Source: Planctomycetota bacterium (lineage in GTDB: Bacteria > Planctomycetota > Planctomycetia > Pirellulales > UBA1268). From it: a DNA stretch of 10,717 bases. The stretch's first letter is position 1; every line of letters starts with the position of its first letter. The notes below the pieces were generated by a model. It saw only the letters and a program-made list of their open reading frames with translations, was not told where the DNA came from and did no database searches. The stretch lies in assembly GCA_027622795.1 (NCBI GenBank), contig JAQBZA010000074.1, positions 1-10,717 of the forward strand, given 5' to 3'. The position numbers were made by a program, and so were the translations under genes. This document shows, in pieces, positions 1-6,500 of the stretch.

Positions 1-497
1 CCGCCACTTGCGTCTGCCGATGCGTCGGTCATCAGTTCATCGGCCCCCATCCGCTTGGGTAGCTGGCGAACAATCGGGCGGATGCTGTTTTGATACCGTT
101 CCAAGAGGGACCGCCGAAGTATGCCATCGGCCTTGAGGCTGGAGGCTGCTTTGACGAAATCTGATCCCAGTGATTCCGGCCATTCCCGCAGCGGGCTTTG
201 GGCCTCCCACATTCGTTTCCAGACGTCGAGTGTTTCCCCGTTGATTTGCTGGGCTCGGGAACCAATCTCCCGAGACCATTTTTCATTCGGGTGGGGCGAC
301 TGTCTGAAGATCGCCTCGACCGAATCGAGCGAGCCCTTGATCTTACTTCGTTGTGCTTCAATCTTGGCAGCAATGCCAGACTGCGTCAGAAACAGCAGCG
401 GCAGGAGCACAAGTGGTGCGAGCACCACCAGAATCCAGAAGTGAATCCTTTTGAACTTAATCAGCAAGGGGCGAACAGCGTCAGGAACTTGCACCAT
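1..497 (-). CDS. Single-pass membrane protein following pilM, PilN/PilO-like (3' end outside window)
   Basis: The 165 visible residues read in one open frame from an ATG whose first base is 497. The short N-terminus is basic (K14, K16, R17). One hydrophobic helix follows at about residues 19-38 (HFWILVVLAPLVLLPLLFL). The rest is charged and probably helical or coiled-coil, so the likely topology is N-in with the bulk in the periplasm. This is the architecture of PilN/PilO alignment-complex proteins and of the Amuc_1100-type proteins encoded beside pilM in Verrucomicrobia. The assignment rests on topology and position, not on a specific motif. The gene starts 12 nt after the pilM stop, in the same frame and with no clear Shine-Dalgarno, so it is probably translationally coupled. 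GC is about 57%, lower than its neighbours. The C-terminus lies beyond base 1. CDS status is fairly sure; the family is tentative. Confidence 0.75.
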   Translation of the reverse strand, partial: MVQVPDAVRPLLIKFKRIHFWILVVLAPLVLLPLLFLTQSGIAAKIEAQRSKIKGSLDSVEAIFRQSPHPNEKWSREIGSRAQQINGETLDVWKRMWEAQSPLREWPESLGSDFVKAASSLKADGILRRSLLERYQNSIRPIVRQLPKRMGADELMTDASADASG

Positions 498-509
498 GAT
501 ATGTACGGA

Positions 510-2762
510 TCAGTTGTCCGTCTCCCCATCTTCAGTTCCGGCAACGACGGGCTCAGGGGCGCCGGGTGTCTTCGGCTGCCACGCAAACTGCACGACAAAA
601 TCGTAGCGGCGCAGCGAGATCATTCCGTCGTCCGCGGCACCTCCGTCGGCCCCCCCCACGATGGCGGGCCGGCCGTCGTTACGACCCCGTGGACGGCCGC
701 TGCCGGGGGGCATCATGCCGTCGGTCCCGCCCGTGGTGTCGACGCCGGAAGCAATTCGTACGGTACGGACCGGGGACGATGAGACGATCACGGGATAGCC
801 GATGCCGAGATCGGCGACGGAGACTTTCTCGCCCGCCAGCGGGCCTCCTGACACCACAACCATGCCTCCCTTGCCGAGCAGGTTTCGAATGAGGGTGGAC
901 CGAAGGAATTGAGCGGCCTCAGCCGGCTTGTGATGCGGTTCATTATGGAAATGGTGACCGGCCAATTCGATCACCCAGCCAGAGCCCTGAGGGCCGTCGT
1001 CTTGCGCATCGGCACCATCGCCTGGCTGTTCATCCGCCTCTGTGTCTCCTCTGCCTGCCTCGGGCCGGGGGCTGTCTGCTGAAGAGGCGGGCGCCTGCTC
1101 ATCACCGGCTTCGGCCGCAGGGCCCTCATCCGGCGGACTCGCCGTGCCATCTGGCGACTCCGCCGCTGCCACCGCATCAGGAGCGTCTTCCGCGGGTTGT
1201 GGTTGTGATTGTTTCCACTGCACCCTCACACTGTCGAACCAAGTCGCCAGATCAGGGAAGAACTGGCAATCCATCCGCTCGATGTAGAGTTCTTGCCGAT
1301 CCGCAATTGGGATCGGCTTCTCTTTCTCGCCGGGAGGATCGCGGGGTAACAACGATTCGATCGCCCGCATCATGTCGAGTGTCTGAAACCTCCGGCTTTG
1401 CACGGCGAGCACGTAGTCCTGCCGGAGCATGGCTTCAGTTTGTTCGGCCTCAATCTCACTGAGTGATCCGGCAGCGCTTTGAGAGCGACTCTTGGCGCGA
1501 TCGGCTTCGCTGAAGGCCTTCGCGTAGAGCTTCTCATCGAACGTCGACAGGGCGAACAGAGACCCTGAGAACGCCACGACGCTGGCCACGAGCAGGCCGA
1601 GGAGAGCGGCGACCGCCCACGGGCGTTTGGCATCGATCTTTCGTTCGACCACGATCCGCTGAGGCAGCAGGTTGGTGCGAATGCCGGCCTGTCCGGCCGC
1701 CTGCACCGCCAGCCCGTATGTGGTGCCGAACGCGAGCCGATTGTCGCGAAACGCCGGCTTTTGCAGCGCCTGCTCGCAATCGAGATTGTGGAACACCTCG
1801 AGGCGTCGGGTGGGAAGCTGGAGCTGCTTTCCCACGAAATCACTGAGACCCCGCAGCCCGGCAGCGTTGCCGAGCATGTAGACCTTGCCAATTTCGGCCG
1901 TGCGATCGGTGCTGGTGAAGTAGCTCAGCGAGCGTTGCAACTCCACGGCAAATTCATCGAAGACCGGCCGCATCGACGTGTAGACAGCCTTCGGATCCTC
2001 CGCGCGAACGGCATTGCACTTCAATTCCTCCGCCCGCGCGAAGGTCAATCGCTGATCTTTCACCAGTGCCTTCGTGAAGCTGTTGCCTCCGATCGACATG
2101 CTGCGTTGCCAAATCCGCAGGCCATTCGTCACGACAAGATCGGTGGAGTCGACCCCCATCGACACCATCACGATTGAGGGGGGCGGGCTATCAGGATCGA
2201 TCTCGGCCGGATCGGGGAGCAGATCGAACATCGCCACATTGGCCAAGGCGATCGGCGCCAACTGGAGAATGTCGATGTAGATGCCGGCTTCGACGAGCGG
2301 CGCCAAGGATTTTTCTACTTGGTCGCTTTTCATGGCGAAAAGCGCCACCTCAGCGTCGATGACGAATCCGCTCTCCTCGATTCCACCGGCGAGCCGCTGC
2401 CAGCTCCAGACGACCTGCTCGAGGGGAAACGGAATCTGCTGGCGGGCTTCGTACTTGACGATGTCGGGGATTTTCTTGGCCTCGATCGGAGGCAGTTTGA
2501 TGAACTTGGTGAGGCCGAGTTGCCCTGGCACCGAGACCGCGACGGTGTCACCGGCAAGGTCATGCCGGCCGGTGAACTCCGCCAACGCGTTGCGAACAAT
2601 TTCGGACGCGTCGGCGTCGGACTGGAAAAGAAACGTCGGATATTCGACATAGTCGAATGTATCGACCACCAATTTCCGTGGACCGTCTCCTGGGCGACAC
2701 CGCAATGCTTTCAGTGCGGCCTTGCCAATGTCGATTCCCCATACGTAGGGAGAGCGGGCCAT
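510..2762 (-). CDS. pilM: PilM-like actin-fold ATPase fused to a PilN-like membrane region
   Basis: PilM is the cytoplasmic actin-like protein that docks onto PilN in type IV pilus and related type II secretion platforms. Residues 7-21 (WGIDIGKAALKAL) form the first phosphate loop. Residues 88-110 (KFIKLPPIEAKKIPDIVKYE, then RQQ) match the PilM helper region. Residues 196-211 carry the second phosphate motif (MGVDSTDLVV), and 294-304 (KVYMLGNAAGL) the adenosine-side motif. The usual PilM is near 350 residues; this one has 750. At 363-369 comes TNLLPQR, like the PilN N-terminal PilM-binding motif, then a membrane helix (about 383-405) and a coiled-coil-like stretch to about 455. An acidic Ala/Pro-rich linker spans 520-593, and a C-terminal domain ends YDFVVQFAW. 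The ATG has a GGAAGG ribosome site 6 nt upstream and a sigma70-like promoter. An 8-G run lies near the 3' end. Confidence 0.9.
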   Translation of the reverse strand: MARSPYVWGIDIGKAALKALRCRPGDGPRKLVVDTFDYVEYPTFLFQSDADASEIVRNALAEFTGRHDLAGDTVAVSVPGQLGLTKFIKLPPIEAKKIPDIVKYEARQQIPFPLEQVVWSWQRLAGGIEESGFVIDAEVALFAMKSDQVEKSLAPLVEAGIYIDILQLAPIALANVAMFDLLPDPAEIDPDSPPPSIVMVSMGVDSTDLVVTNGLRIWQRSMSIGGNSFTKALVKDQRLTFARAEELKCNAVRAEDPKAVYTSMRPVFDEFAVELQRSLSYFTSTDRTAEIGKVYMLGNAAGLRGLSDFVGKQLQLPTRRLEVFHNLDCEQALQKPAFRDNRLAFGTTYGLAVQAAGQAGIRTNLLPQRIVVERKIDAKRPWAVAALLGLLVASVVAFSGSLFALSTFDEKLYAKAFSEADRAKSRSQSAAGSLSEIEAEQTEAMLRQDYVLAVQSRRFQTLDMMRAIESLLPRDPPGEKEKPIPIADRQELYIERMDCQFFPDLATWFDSVRVQWKQSQPQPAEDAPDAVAAAESPDGTASPPDEGPAAEAGDEQAPASSADSPRPEAGRGDTEADEQPGDGADAQDDGPQGSGWVIELAGHHFHNEPHHKPAEAAQFLRSTLIRNLLGKGGMVVVSGGPLAGEKVSVADLGIGYPVIVSSSPVRTVRIASGVDTTGGTDGMMPPGSGRPRGRNDGRPAIVGGADGGAADDGMISLRRYDFVVQFAWQPKTPGAPEPVVAGTEDGETDN

Positions 2763-2768
2763 GCGATG

Positions 2769-2774
2769 CCTTCC
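2769..2774 (-). promoter_or_regulatory. Ribosome binding site of pilM
   Basis: On the minus strand GGAAGG lies 6 nt before the pilM ATG. It is purine-rich and correctly spaced, and it supports the start at base 2762 over later starts. It stands out because most other genes here lack an obvious Shine-Dalgarno. Confidence 0.6.
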
Positions 2775-2796
2775 AAGAACAGAAAACCCTCTTCCT

Positions 2797-2826
2797 ACTG
2801 TACGAACGCGTTTTGCCGGGTGTCAA
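2797..2826 (-). promoter_or_regulatory. Sigma70-like promoter for the pilM operon
   Basis: Read on the minus strand, a perfect -35 TTGACA (bases 2826-2821) is followed after 18 nt by TACAGT (2802-2797), which matches 4 of 6 bases of the -10 consensus including both key bases TA and the final T. Transcription would start near 2790, giving a leader of roughly 28 nt that contains the GGAAGG ribosome site. The inverted repeat TTGCC-N12-GGCAA (2813-2834) is centred exactly on the -35. Planctomycete promoter rules are poorly known, so this is a sequence-based prediction. Confidence 0.5.
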
Positions 2827-2851
2827 ACGGGCAACGCGGGCCCCGTCTTCC

Positions 2852-2863
2852 AGGTGGCCACCT
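2852..2863. promoter_or_regulatory. 12-bp perfect palindrome, candidate operator between divergent genes
   Basis: AGGTGGCCACCT is a perfect 12-bp palindrome in the 137-bp gap between pilM and the GH38-like gene. Its centre is about 67 bp upstream of the predicted pilM transcription start, where class-I activators often bind, and 42 bp before the GH38-like ATG. A palindrome of this length is expected a few times by chance in the whole window, so the argument is its location. No binding protein can be named. Confidence 0.3.
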
Positions 2864-2899
2864 CCGAGTACACTGTGGTGCCTCCACGGCGTCATTCGC

Positions 2900-5119
2900 A
2901 TGAACCTCGATCGCATCATCGTTTTTCTTCCCTGCCATTCCCTCGGTGATTTTCCGACGTGGCTCGATGAGCACGAAGCCGACGACCTGCTCGCTGCCTG
3001 GACGGCCGCCTGGCATCCCCGGCTCATTGCCGCAACCGGCCACCCCCCAGAGTGGGCCAGCGCCGACTTCACGCCGACCGATGTGACCAACGCGATCGGT
3101 ATTGTTCCGGCTACGGTCGAGGAGCGGTTTGCGTCCCACGTCGACGCCACCGTGCTCGACGGCTCTCGATGGGTTCGTTGCCTGAGTGGTCGCGACGCCA
3201 TCGTGGCCGCAGCGCTAGCGGCCGTGGGCGAGGACACCCCGGCCGCTCCTGAGCCGTTCGTGGACGATTTCCATGCCCTCGGCTTCGCGTGGTTGTTGGC
3301 TGATCTGTTGGCGCGGCGCATGCGTTCGGAAATGGATGTGGCGTCATCAGGATTCAATCAGGCCGTCGTCGAGGCGGCGCAGGCGGTCGTGGCCGGTGAT
3401 GCCGAGGTGGGCCGCACCCGGCTTGCAGAGTGCTTCGCGGCCCTTGAGGCGGTGCGGTCCCATTATTACCCCGTCGACGTCTGGCTTCTTGATACCGTCC
3501 TGCTCGCCCCGACGACCCTGGGAAGGGAGTTGGAGCGTGAACTTGATTCACCCGTCCCCCTGGGGCTTGTCGCCTCGGGGTCGGTCATCGAGGCGCTGGC
3601 TACGACCAATCAGGATGCGGTGGCCCGCATTCGCGCACTGCAGGGACAGGGGTCGCTGTCATTCGTGGGGGGGCGGTACGGCAGTCGACCGCTCGACCTC
3701 TGCACACCCAACGAAATCGAGTCCGATCTTGAACGGGGACGAGAGACGTGGGAACGACACCTCGGGACTGTGCCGCGGGTGTTTGGCCAAATTGCAGGCG
3801 GAATGACACCCATTCTGCCGCAGGTGTTGGGTGCGCGGGGCTTCATCGGCTGCTTGTGGACCCTCTTTGATGGCACGTCCCTCCCCGATGCTGCCGGCAG
3901 CCGAATCGTGTGGGAAGGAACGCACGGCGGGACCATTGATGCCATTGCCAGACCGCCACTTGATGCCCGCCGCGCCCAGACGTTCATCACGCTTGCCGAT
4001 CAAATCGGCACCTCCATGGACCATGATCACACGGTAGTCATTCAGTTTGCTCACTATCCCGGTACGGCCTGTTGTTGGTTTGACGACTTTCGACGGATCG
4101 CGTCATGGGCCAAGGTGTGCGGCGAGTTCGTGACGCTAGAGGAACTGTTTCGCCGCACCGCAGGTACCGGGCAGCCCGTCTCGTGTGCCGCCGACGCCTA
4201 CCCCGTCACACTGCCCGTTGAGGATCGTCCGATCCGTGCCCAGGTCACTGCTGAAATGCAGGCCGCCGTCACCGCAGTCGCTGCCGAGGAGGCGGCACCG
4301 GAAGAGAATGGAAAGCGGTTGCAGGTTCCTCAAGCGGCCCCTGCCAAGCGGACGCCGCCGCAGCCAAACGGGTGGGTTGCCATGCTCTGGGCCCGGTGCG
4401 TCGGAAGCCGCTCGGCGAATCCAGACTTCGTGCTCGACAATGGTTTGATTCGAGTGAAGGTGCAACCAACTTCCGGTGGTCTGGTTTCGCTTCGGCTTCC
4501 CGCCGACGGCGGCAACCGGCTCTCACAGCGTCTTGCGTTGCGCACCACCCGCCCGCCACCGGCCGTTGGTCGGCCCTGGGAGAGCATCGATGAACGGGCC
4601 GTGCACTCCGGGATGGTGGCTGATGTGGTGGATCGCGTCGGCGCTGTGATCGAAAGCCGGGGTCGCCTCACTGGTGAACAGGGTGACGTCGGCACGTTTG
4701 TGCAGCGGGTCTCGTTGGCAGATGGACTGCCACTGGCGATCCTTGAAATCGAGGTGCGGCTCGCCGCTCCACTGAGCGGGCCGCCACTCGAATCATATGC
4801 GGCCTGTCGGTTCGCCTGGCATGAAAATGAAATGCCTGGCATCCTGCGGAGCCTCAATCTCGAGCCGATTCCGACCGAGCGCTGGCGGTTTACGGCTCCC
4901 CACTTCATCGAGATTCATCCGGCGACGACCCGCGTCGAACGGCCGGCTACACAGATTTTGACGCTCGGGATTCCGTGGCATGTCCGCTCGGGCGACCACA
5001 TGCTTGACACGGTGTTGCCGGCCGACGCCACCGATCCGGTTGTCACACGGATTGCCGTTGGCGCAGGGCTCGACCGGCCTCGGGATGTGGCGATCGACCT
5101 GATGACCCGCTTCATGTAG
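2900..5119 (+). CDS. GH38-like (alpha-mannosidase-fold) protein, probably cytoplasmic
   Basis: The 739-residue protein has no signal peptide. Residues 8-19 (VFLPCHSLGDFP) form a first strand and loop at the position of the GH38 HxD metal site. Residues 193-310 resemble the GH38/GH57 seven-stranded barrel: DVWLLDTVLLAP, then GSLSFVGGRYGS, then FGQIAGGMTPILPQVL, the counterpart of the DxFG...LPQIL segment. Residues 425-495 are a low-complexity Ala/Glu/Pro linker. From 509 a beta-sandwich begins (LDNGLIRVKVQPTSGG), like the C-terminal domain of GH38 enzymes. The expected nucleophile Asp before FG is absent, so hydrolase activity is doubtful. The open frame extends back to 2657 into pilM, but 2900 is the first sensible ATG and starts a clean hydrophobic strand. 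No ribosome site is visible. cmk follows after 33 nt, suggesting one transcript. Fold assignment is moderate; substrate unknown. Confidence 0.75.
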   Translation: MNLDRIIVFLPCHSLGDFPTWLDEHEADDLLAAWTAAWHPRLIAATGHPPEWASADFTPTDVTNAIGIVPATVEERFASHVDATVLDGSRWVRCLSGRDAIVAAALAAVGEDTPAAPEPFVDDFHALGFAWLLADLLARRMRSEMDVASSGFNQAVVEAAQAVVAGDAEVGRTRLAECFAALEAVRSHYYPVDVWLLDTVLLAPTTLGRELERELDSPVPLGLVASGSVIEALATTNQDAVARIRALQGQGSLSFVGGRYGSRPLDLCTPNEIESDLERGRETWERHLGTVPRVFGQIAGGMTPILPQVLGARGFIGCLWTLFDGTSLPDAAGSRIVWEGTHGGTIDAIARPPLDARRAQTFITLADQIGTSMDHDHTVVIQFAHYPGTACCWFDDFRRIASWAKVCGEFVTLEELFRRTAGTGQPVSCAADAYPVTLPVEDRPIRAQVTAEMQAAVTAVAAEEAAPEENGKRLQVPQAAPAKRTPPQPNGWVAMLWARCVGSRSANPDFVLDNGLIRVKVQPTSGGLVSLRLPADGGNRLSQRLALRTTRPPPAVGRPWESIDERAVHSGMVADVVDRVGAVIESRGRLTGEQGDVGTFVQRVSLADGLPLAILEIEVRLAAPLSGPPLESYAACRFAWHENEMPGILRSLNLEPIPTERWRFTAPHFIEIHPATTRVERPATQILTLGIPWHVRSGDHMLDTVLPADATDPVVTRIAVGAGLDRPRDVAIDLMTRFM

Positions 5120-5152
5120 CCCCGTGAAAGCGCAGCGGCTACCCTGTCTGCC

Positions 5153-5806
5153 ATGATCGTCACCCTTGATGGGCCGGCCGGTGCCGGCAAAAGTTCCACC
5201 GCCCGGGCGCTCGCTGCTCGTCTCGGCTGGTGCTACATGGACACAGGTGCCATGTACCGGGCGGTCGCCCTCGTGGCGTTGGATCGCGGCGTCCCCCTTG
5301 ATGATCAGGTATTGTTGGCCGAGCTTGCCGAAGGAATCACCATCGAGTTTCGCAACGGCCACGTCGTCATCGACGGCCGCGATGTGTCGACCGAGATTCG
5401 TACCGAGCGAATCACGCAAGCCACCCGACCGGTGGCTGATGCGCCGCCGGTGCGGGAGGCGATGAAGCGGGTTCAACGTCGCATGGCGGAGGGTCTCGAT
5501 GTTGTGACGGAGGGCCGCGATCAGGGGTCGGTGGTCTTTCCAACGGCCGCGTTGAAGGTCTTTTTAACCGCCTCGCCGGAGGAGCGAGCCCGGCGGAGGC
5601 ATCGCGAGGAGACCGACCGGGGCAACAGTGTGCCGCTCGCGGAAATTCTCACGGCTCAGTCACGTCGGGATGAGGGGGATCGTACGCGAGCCGTGGGTGC
5701 GATGAAGCCCGCGGATGACGCGGTCATCGTGGAAACCGATGGCCTTGGGCCGGAGCAGGTTGTTGATCTTCTGATCGCCATGATCGAGGAGCGCTGCCGC
5801 CCATGA
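5153..5806 (+). CDS. cmk: Cytidylate kinase (CMP/dCMP kinase)
   Basis: Cytidylate kinase transfers phosphate from ATP to CMP or dCMP in the cytoplasm, feeding CTP, dCTP and CDP-lipid synthesis. At 217 residues it is close to the usual length of bacterial Cmk (about 220-230). The Walker A loop GPAGAGKSS is at residues 7-15. The NMP-binding motif DTGAMYRAVA is at 30-39, the substrate loop EGRDQGSVVFP at 120-130, and the Arg-rich lid RARRRHREETDR at 145-156. The substrate loop usually reads GRDIGTVVFP, so Gln124 and Ser126 are mild substitutions. The ATG has no clear Shine-Dalgarno. The gene lies 33 nt after the GH38-like gene and its stop overlaps the plsC start by 4 nt. cmk next to an acyltransferase gene is a known bacterial arrangement, often with rpsA, which is not seen here. 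Confidence 0.97.
   Translation: MIVTLDGPAGAGKSSTARALAARLGWCYMDTGAMYRAVALVALDRGVPLDDQVLLAELAEGITIEFRNGHVVIDGRDVSTEIRTERITQATRPVADAPPVREAMKRVQRRMAEGLDVVTEGRDQGSVVFPTAALKVFLTASPEERARRRHREETDRGNSVPLAEILTAQSRRDEGDRTRAVGAMKPADDAVIVETDGLGPEQVVDLLIAMIEERCRP
5786..5791 (+). promoter_or_regulatory. Ribosome binding site of plsC inside the cmk 3' end
   Basis: GAGGAG lies 11 nt before the plsC ATG, within the last codons of cmk. The spacing is a little long, but with the ATGA overlap it fits coupled translation of cmk and plsC. Confidence 0.45.
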
Positions 5807-6474
5807 CGTCTGCGGATGACGTTGCCCCGCGTGGCGGTGGTCACAGCCTGTTTGGACGCTGGCTCTACTCGGCCCTGTGGATTCTCTGTCGCACGCTTGG
5901 CGTGTCAGTGTTTGGCTTCCGCTGTCGGTTTGTGGAGCCGTTGCCAGCGGCCGGGGGCCTGATCGTGCTCTCCTCGCACCAGAGCCACCTTGACCCGTTG
6001 CTCCTCGGCCTTGCCTGCAACCGCCGCCTTTCCAGCCTCGCCCGGAGTTCGCTCTATCGGTTCAAGCCGTTTGGGGCTGTCATCACCGCGCTCGATGCAG
6101 TGCCGATCAATCGCGAGGCGTCGACCGTACAGGCCATGAAGACGGTGATCGATCGTCTTAAGAACGGCGCCGCCGTGATCATCTTTCCAGAAGGAGCGCG
6201 GACCTGGGATGGGCACGTTGCAGAGTTGAGGGGAGGCTTCGGGCTGATTGCCAAGAAGGCCCGCGTACCGATCGTACCGGTGGCAATCGTCGGGGCGTAC
6301 GAGTGCTGGCCACGCACACGGCTGCTGCCGCGGCCGGGCCGCATCCGGCTGGAGTTTGGGCGGGTGATCCCGGCGGCGGAAATCGACTCGCTCACCGATC
6401 GCGACTTGCTGGCACTGTGTTCGCAAGAGATCACGGCCCTCGATGCCAAGGCCCGACAGGCACGTTTCCGATGA
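5803..6474 (+). CDS. plsC: 1-acyl-sn-glycerol-3-phosphate acyltransferase family protein
   Basis: PlsC-family enzymes acylate lysophosphatidic acid to phosphatidic acid at the inner face of the cytoplasmic membrane. The 223-residue protein has the catalytic HX4D motif as HQSHLD at residues 59-64. The substrate-binding motif FPEGART is at 128-134 and the VPIVPVAI strand at 155-162; Arg104 in PINREAS corresponds to family block II. A moderately hydrophobic segment (about 20-40) could anchor it to the membrane. The ATGA overlap with cmk shows co-translation. The family also includes acyltransferases for other lysolipids, so acceptor specificity is inferred. The gene ends 26 nt from the stop of the convergent exported-protein gene; no T-tailed terminator hairpin lies in that gap. 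Confidence 0.93.
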   Translation: MTSADDVAPRGGGHSLFGRWLYSALWILCRTLGVSVFGFRCRFVEPLPAAGGLIVLSSHQSHLDPLLLGLACNRRLSSLARSSLYRFKPFGAVITALDAVPINREASTVQAMKTVIDRLKNGAAVIIFPEGARTWDGHVAELRGGFGLIAKKARVPIVPVAIVGAYECWPRTRLLPRPGRIRLEFGRVIPAAEIDSLTDRDLLALCSQEITALDAKARQARFR

Positions 6475-6500
6475 ATGGCCTCGGCGCGGCCTGCATCCTG

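Noticed and set aside
32..373. 113-codon minus-strand frame in the left partial gene region
   Set aside because: A different minus-strand frame remains open from 497 to the window edge and encodes a clear membrane-helix protein adjoining pilM; this one is its shadow.
2869..2874. TACACT as a -10 box for the GH38-like gene
   Set aside because: No -35-like hexamer lies 16-19 nt upstream, and a 4/6 match to the -10 alone is common by chance.
2657..2899. Upstream extension of the GH38-like frame to an ATG at 2657
   Set aside because: It would overlap the 5' end of pilM by over 100 bases and run through the promoter region. The extra residues (Cys/Arg/Pro-rich) look non-coding, and the family-like strand begins at the ATG at 2900.
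3205..3223. GGCCGC / GCGGCC inverted repeat inside the GH38-like gene
   Set aside because: Six-base GC arms in Ala/Val codon runs are frequent in this composition, and nothing at this position suggests a regulatory role.
2560..3357. 265-codon minus-strand frame across the pilM/GH38-like gap
   Set aside because: It crosses the start of pilM out of frame and runs antisense to the GH38-like gene; Ser/Arg-rich with no motif.
4793..5476. 227-codon minus-strand frame opposite the GH38-like 3' end and cmk
   Set aside because: It is antisense to the unmistakable cmk P-loop region and shows no family features.
6475..6500. Intrinsic terminator in the plsC / exported-protein gap
   Set aside because: Only a 4-bp GGCC stem can form and there is no T-tract on either strand.
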